Assembly (NCBI GenBank): GCA_947176785.1
Contig: CAMWSA010000183.1
Span: 1-7,594 of the forward strand
DNA: 7,594 bases
Direction: 5' to 3'
From: an uncultured Lachnospiraceae bacterium
GTDB taxonomy: Bacteria > Bacillota > Clostridia > Lachnospirales > Lachnospiraceae
This document shows, piece after piece, positions 6,371 through 7,594 of this stretch (its first letter is position 1; each line of letters opens with the position of its first letter). Both the position numbers and the translations under genes were made by a program. The notes under the pieces were generated by a model. The model worked only from the letters and a program-made list of their open reading frames with translations. It was not told the origin of the DNA and ran no database searches.

Positions 6371-6420
6371 AGCAGATGTCAAAAACGCTGCAGACCGTGC
6401 GGCGTTTTTTGACATCTGCT
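6371..6420 (+). terminator. Terminator between the convergent HAD and Ca-ATPase genes
   Basis: Arms 6371-6391 and 6399-6420 form a 21-pair stem with one bulged T and a 7-base loop. The inner GC-rich part (CGCTGC with GCGGCG) is flanked by five A on the left and six T on the right, the classical form of an intrinsic terminator usable in both directions. The inner T-G pair is a U-G wobble in plus-strand RNA but an A-C mismatch in minus-strand RNA, so the best fit is termination of the HAD transcript. The outer arms AGCAGATGTC/GACATCTGCT extend the stem well beyond what termination needs. The core lies about 118 bases after the HAD stop and about 65 after the ATPase stop. Confidence 0.8.
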
Positions 6421-6470
6421 ATCGGGAAAACAGACCATGATCTTAACACAGGAAGTTTCGATCCGGAGGA

Positions 6471-7594
6471 TTAGTCCTCCCTCTTCCTCCCCACCAGAAT
6501 CATAATCTCATGGGCCAGCAGCGGGAAGGATGCCAGCAGCGCCAGAATGCCCCACTCCCCCCACTGCAGATGAGTGGTGCCAAAGGCCGTGAGCAGGAAG
6601 GGAATTTCCGTCACGGCAAACTGCAGCAGGAAGCCCAGAACACAGGCCAGAACCATCAGTTTGTTCTCCAGATGCTTCATCCTGAAAAAGGAACGCCCCA
6701 TATCCCGCATCCCCACTGCATGGAACAGCTGGCTCATGCCCAGCACGGTAAACGCATAGGTCTGGGATCTGCGCAGAATTCCCTCCAGCGCCATCATGCT
6801 TCCTATATTTTCCAATGTAAAAGGCAGATGCTGGGCCTTCATGACCCGCAGGGGAGTCAGGAAAAAGGCCGTCAGGCTGATGGCCGCAATCAGCAGTCCG
6901 TAAAAGCAGGTGCAGGCCAGCCCCCCTCTGGCAAACAGGCTCTCGCCGGGCTTTCTGGGCGGATGCCGCATCAGCGACCCGGCATCGTTGGGATCCACCC
7001 CCAGTGCCAGTGCCGGCAGAGAATCCGTGATCAGATTGATCCACAGGATATGACTGGAGCGCAGCGGGGAAGCCAGGCCGCAGGTCACTGCCAGGAACAT
7101 GGTTGCGATTTCCCCCAGATTGGAGGACAACAGGAAAATCACGGATTTACGGATGTTCTCATAGACGCCCCTGCCCTCCTCGATAGCCTTCTCAATGGTG
7201 GCAAAATTGTCGTCCGTCAGGATCATGTCCGCCGCCTGCTTTGCCACATCCGTGCCGGAGGCCCCCATGGCGATGCCGATATCCGCCTTTTTCAGGGAGG
7301 GAGCATCGTTGACGCCGTCCCCGGTCATGGCCACGATATGGCCCGCCTGCTGGAACCCCGTGACAATCTGCACCTTCTGCTCCGGTGCCACCCTGGCAAA
7401 CACCCGCACCTGGGCCAGACGCCGGGCCAGTTCTTCTTCCTCTATCCGGCTCAGTTCCTGACCGGTCATACACTGCTGCCTGCTCTGGACGATGCCCAGC
7501 TGACGGCCGATGGCATAGGCCGTATCCACATGGTCCCCGGTGATCATCACGGTCTCCACCCCCGCCTGCCGGAAAGTAGCCACCGCCCCCGCCG
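6471..7594 (-). CDS. Calcium-transporting P-type ATPase, C-terminal part (partial)
   Basis: The 3' part of a P2A-type cation pump that moves Ca2+ across the cell membrane at the cost of ATP. The frame is open to the window edge; the GTG at 7581-7583 reads as an internal Val, so the 5' end lies outside. About 373 residues are visible of a family length near 880. Numbering from that Val, the P-domain shows VMITGDH (12-18), RVFARVAPEQK (60-70) and the hinge motif MTGDGVNDAP (86-95), followed by the GTDVAKQAADMIL segment. Membrane helix M5 carries SSNLGE (153-158) and M6 carries ILWINLITDSLP (179-190). Asn, Glu, Asn, Thr and Asp there match SERCA calcium ligands. M7-M10 follow and the protein ends GRKRED. 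The SERCA M8 Glu ligand has no evident counterpart in the FTVLGMSQLFHAVGM segment, as in bacterial pumps thought to carry one ion. The DKTGT phosphorylation site is out of view. Confidence 0.93.
   Translation of the reverse strand, partial: AGAVATFRQAGVETVMITGDHVDTAYAIGRQLGIVQSRQQCMTGQELSRIEEEELARRLAQVRVFARVAPEQKVQIVTGFQQAGHIVAMTGDGVNDAPSLKKADIGIAMGASGTDVAKQAADMILTDDNFATIEKAIEEGRGVYENIRKSVIFLLSSNLGEIATMFLAVTCGLASPLRSSHILWINLITDSLPALALGVDPNDAGSLMRHPPRKPGESLFARGGLACTCFYGLLIAAISLTAFFLTPLRVMKAQHLPFTLENIGSMMALEGILRRSQTYAFTVLGMSQLFHAVGMRDMGRSFFRMKHLENKLMVLACVLGFLLQFAVTEIPFLLTAFGTTHLQWGEWGILALLASFPLLAHEIMILVGRKRED

Noticed and set aside
6198..6449. Minus-strand frame of 83 codons across the HAD 3' end
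   Set aside because: It passes through the terminator and into the antisense of the HAD gene. The segment ending GAEKGSRQTHQ looks slightly protein-like, but without a start signal it is not supported as a gene.
6465..6480. GGAGGA/TCCTCC inverted repeat at the ATPase stop codon
   Set aside because: A six-pair stem with a four-base loop and no T run; too short and without context to call a terminator or regulatory site.

Overview
The window looks like a chromosomal segment from a Gram-positive anaerobe of the class Clostridia, most likely a Lachnospiraceae member. This is inferred from the protein types (a clostridial-style TrpRS, a membrane-anchored SH3b protein, an RsmF-like rRNA methyltransferase, a DUF2262 protein, a bacterial Ca2+-ATPase), strong AGGAGG ribosome binding sites and moderate-to-high GC in most genes. 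No rRNA, tRNA, CRISPR array, transposase or phage gene is visible.

Layout: nearly everything is on the minus strand. From high to low coordinate on that strand: the C-terminal part of a P-type calcium-transporting ATPase (6471-7594, cut by the window edge); an uncharacterized 179-residue protein (4693-5232); an RsmF-type rRNA cytosine methyltransferase (2952-4520); tryptophanyl-tRNA synthetase (1658-2749), overlapping by 17 bases a membrane-anchored SH3b protein (1147-1674); a strong hairpin that probably ends that pair (996-1033); and a DUF2262 protein (39-914). The single plus-strand gene is a HAD-family hydrolase (5599-6267). It has a well-formed promoter, a long leader, and a terminator placed between it and the convergent ATPase gene.

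Functionally the core is translation-related housekeeping (trpS, rRNA methylation) plus cation transport. The only clear transcriptional unit of more than one gene is trpS-SH3b. The segment from about 4540 to 6440 differs from the rest: it is AT-richer, holds the two least conserved genes, carries non-coding stretches with gene-like remnants, and contains the only strand switch. It is best read as a small accessory insertion or a fast-evolving islet between housekeeping genes.

No convincing new multi-gene system is present. The points most worth a second look are the compositionally distinct HAD gene with a substituted second motif-I aspartate and a long leader, the uncharacterized 179-residue protein, a 50-codon coding-like remnant after it, and an in-frame repeat expansion inside the rRNA methyltransferase.
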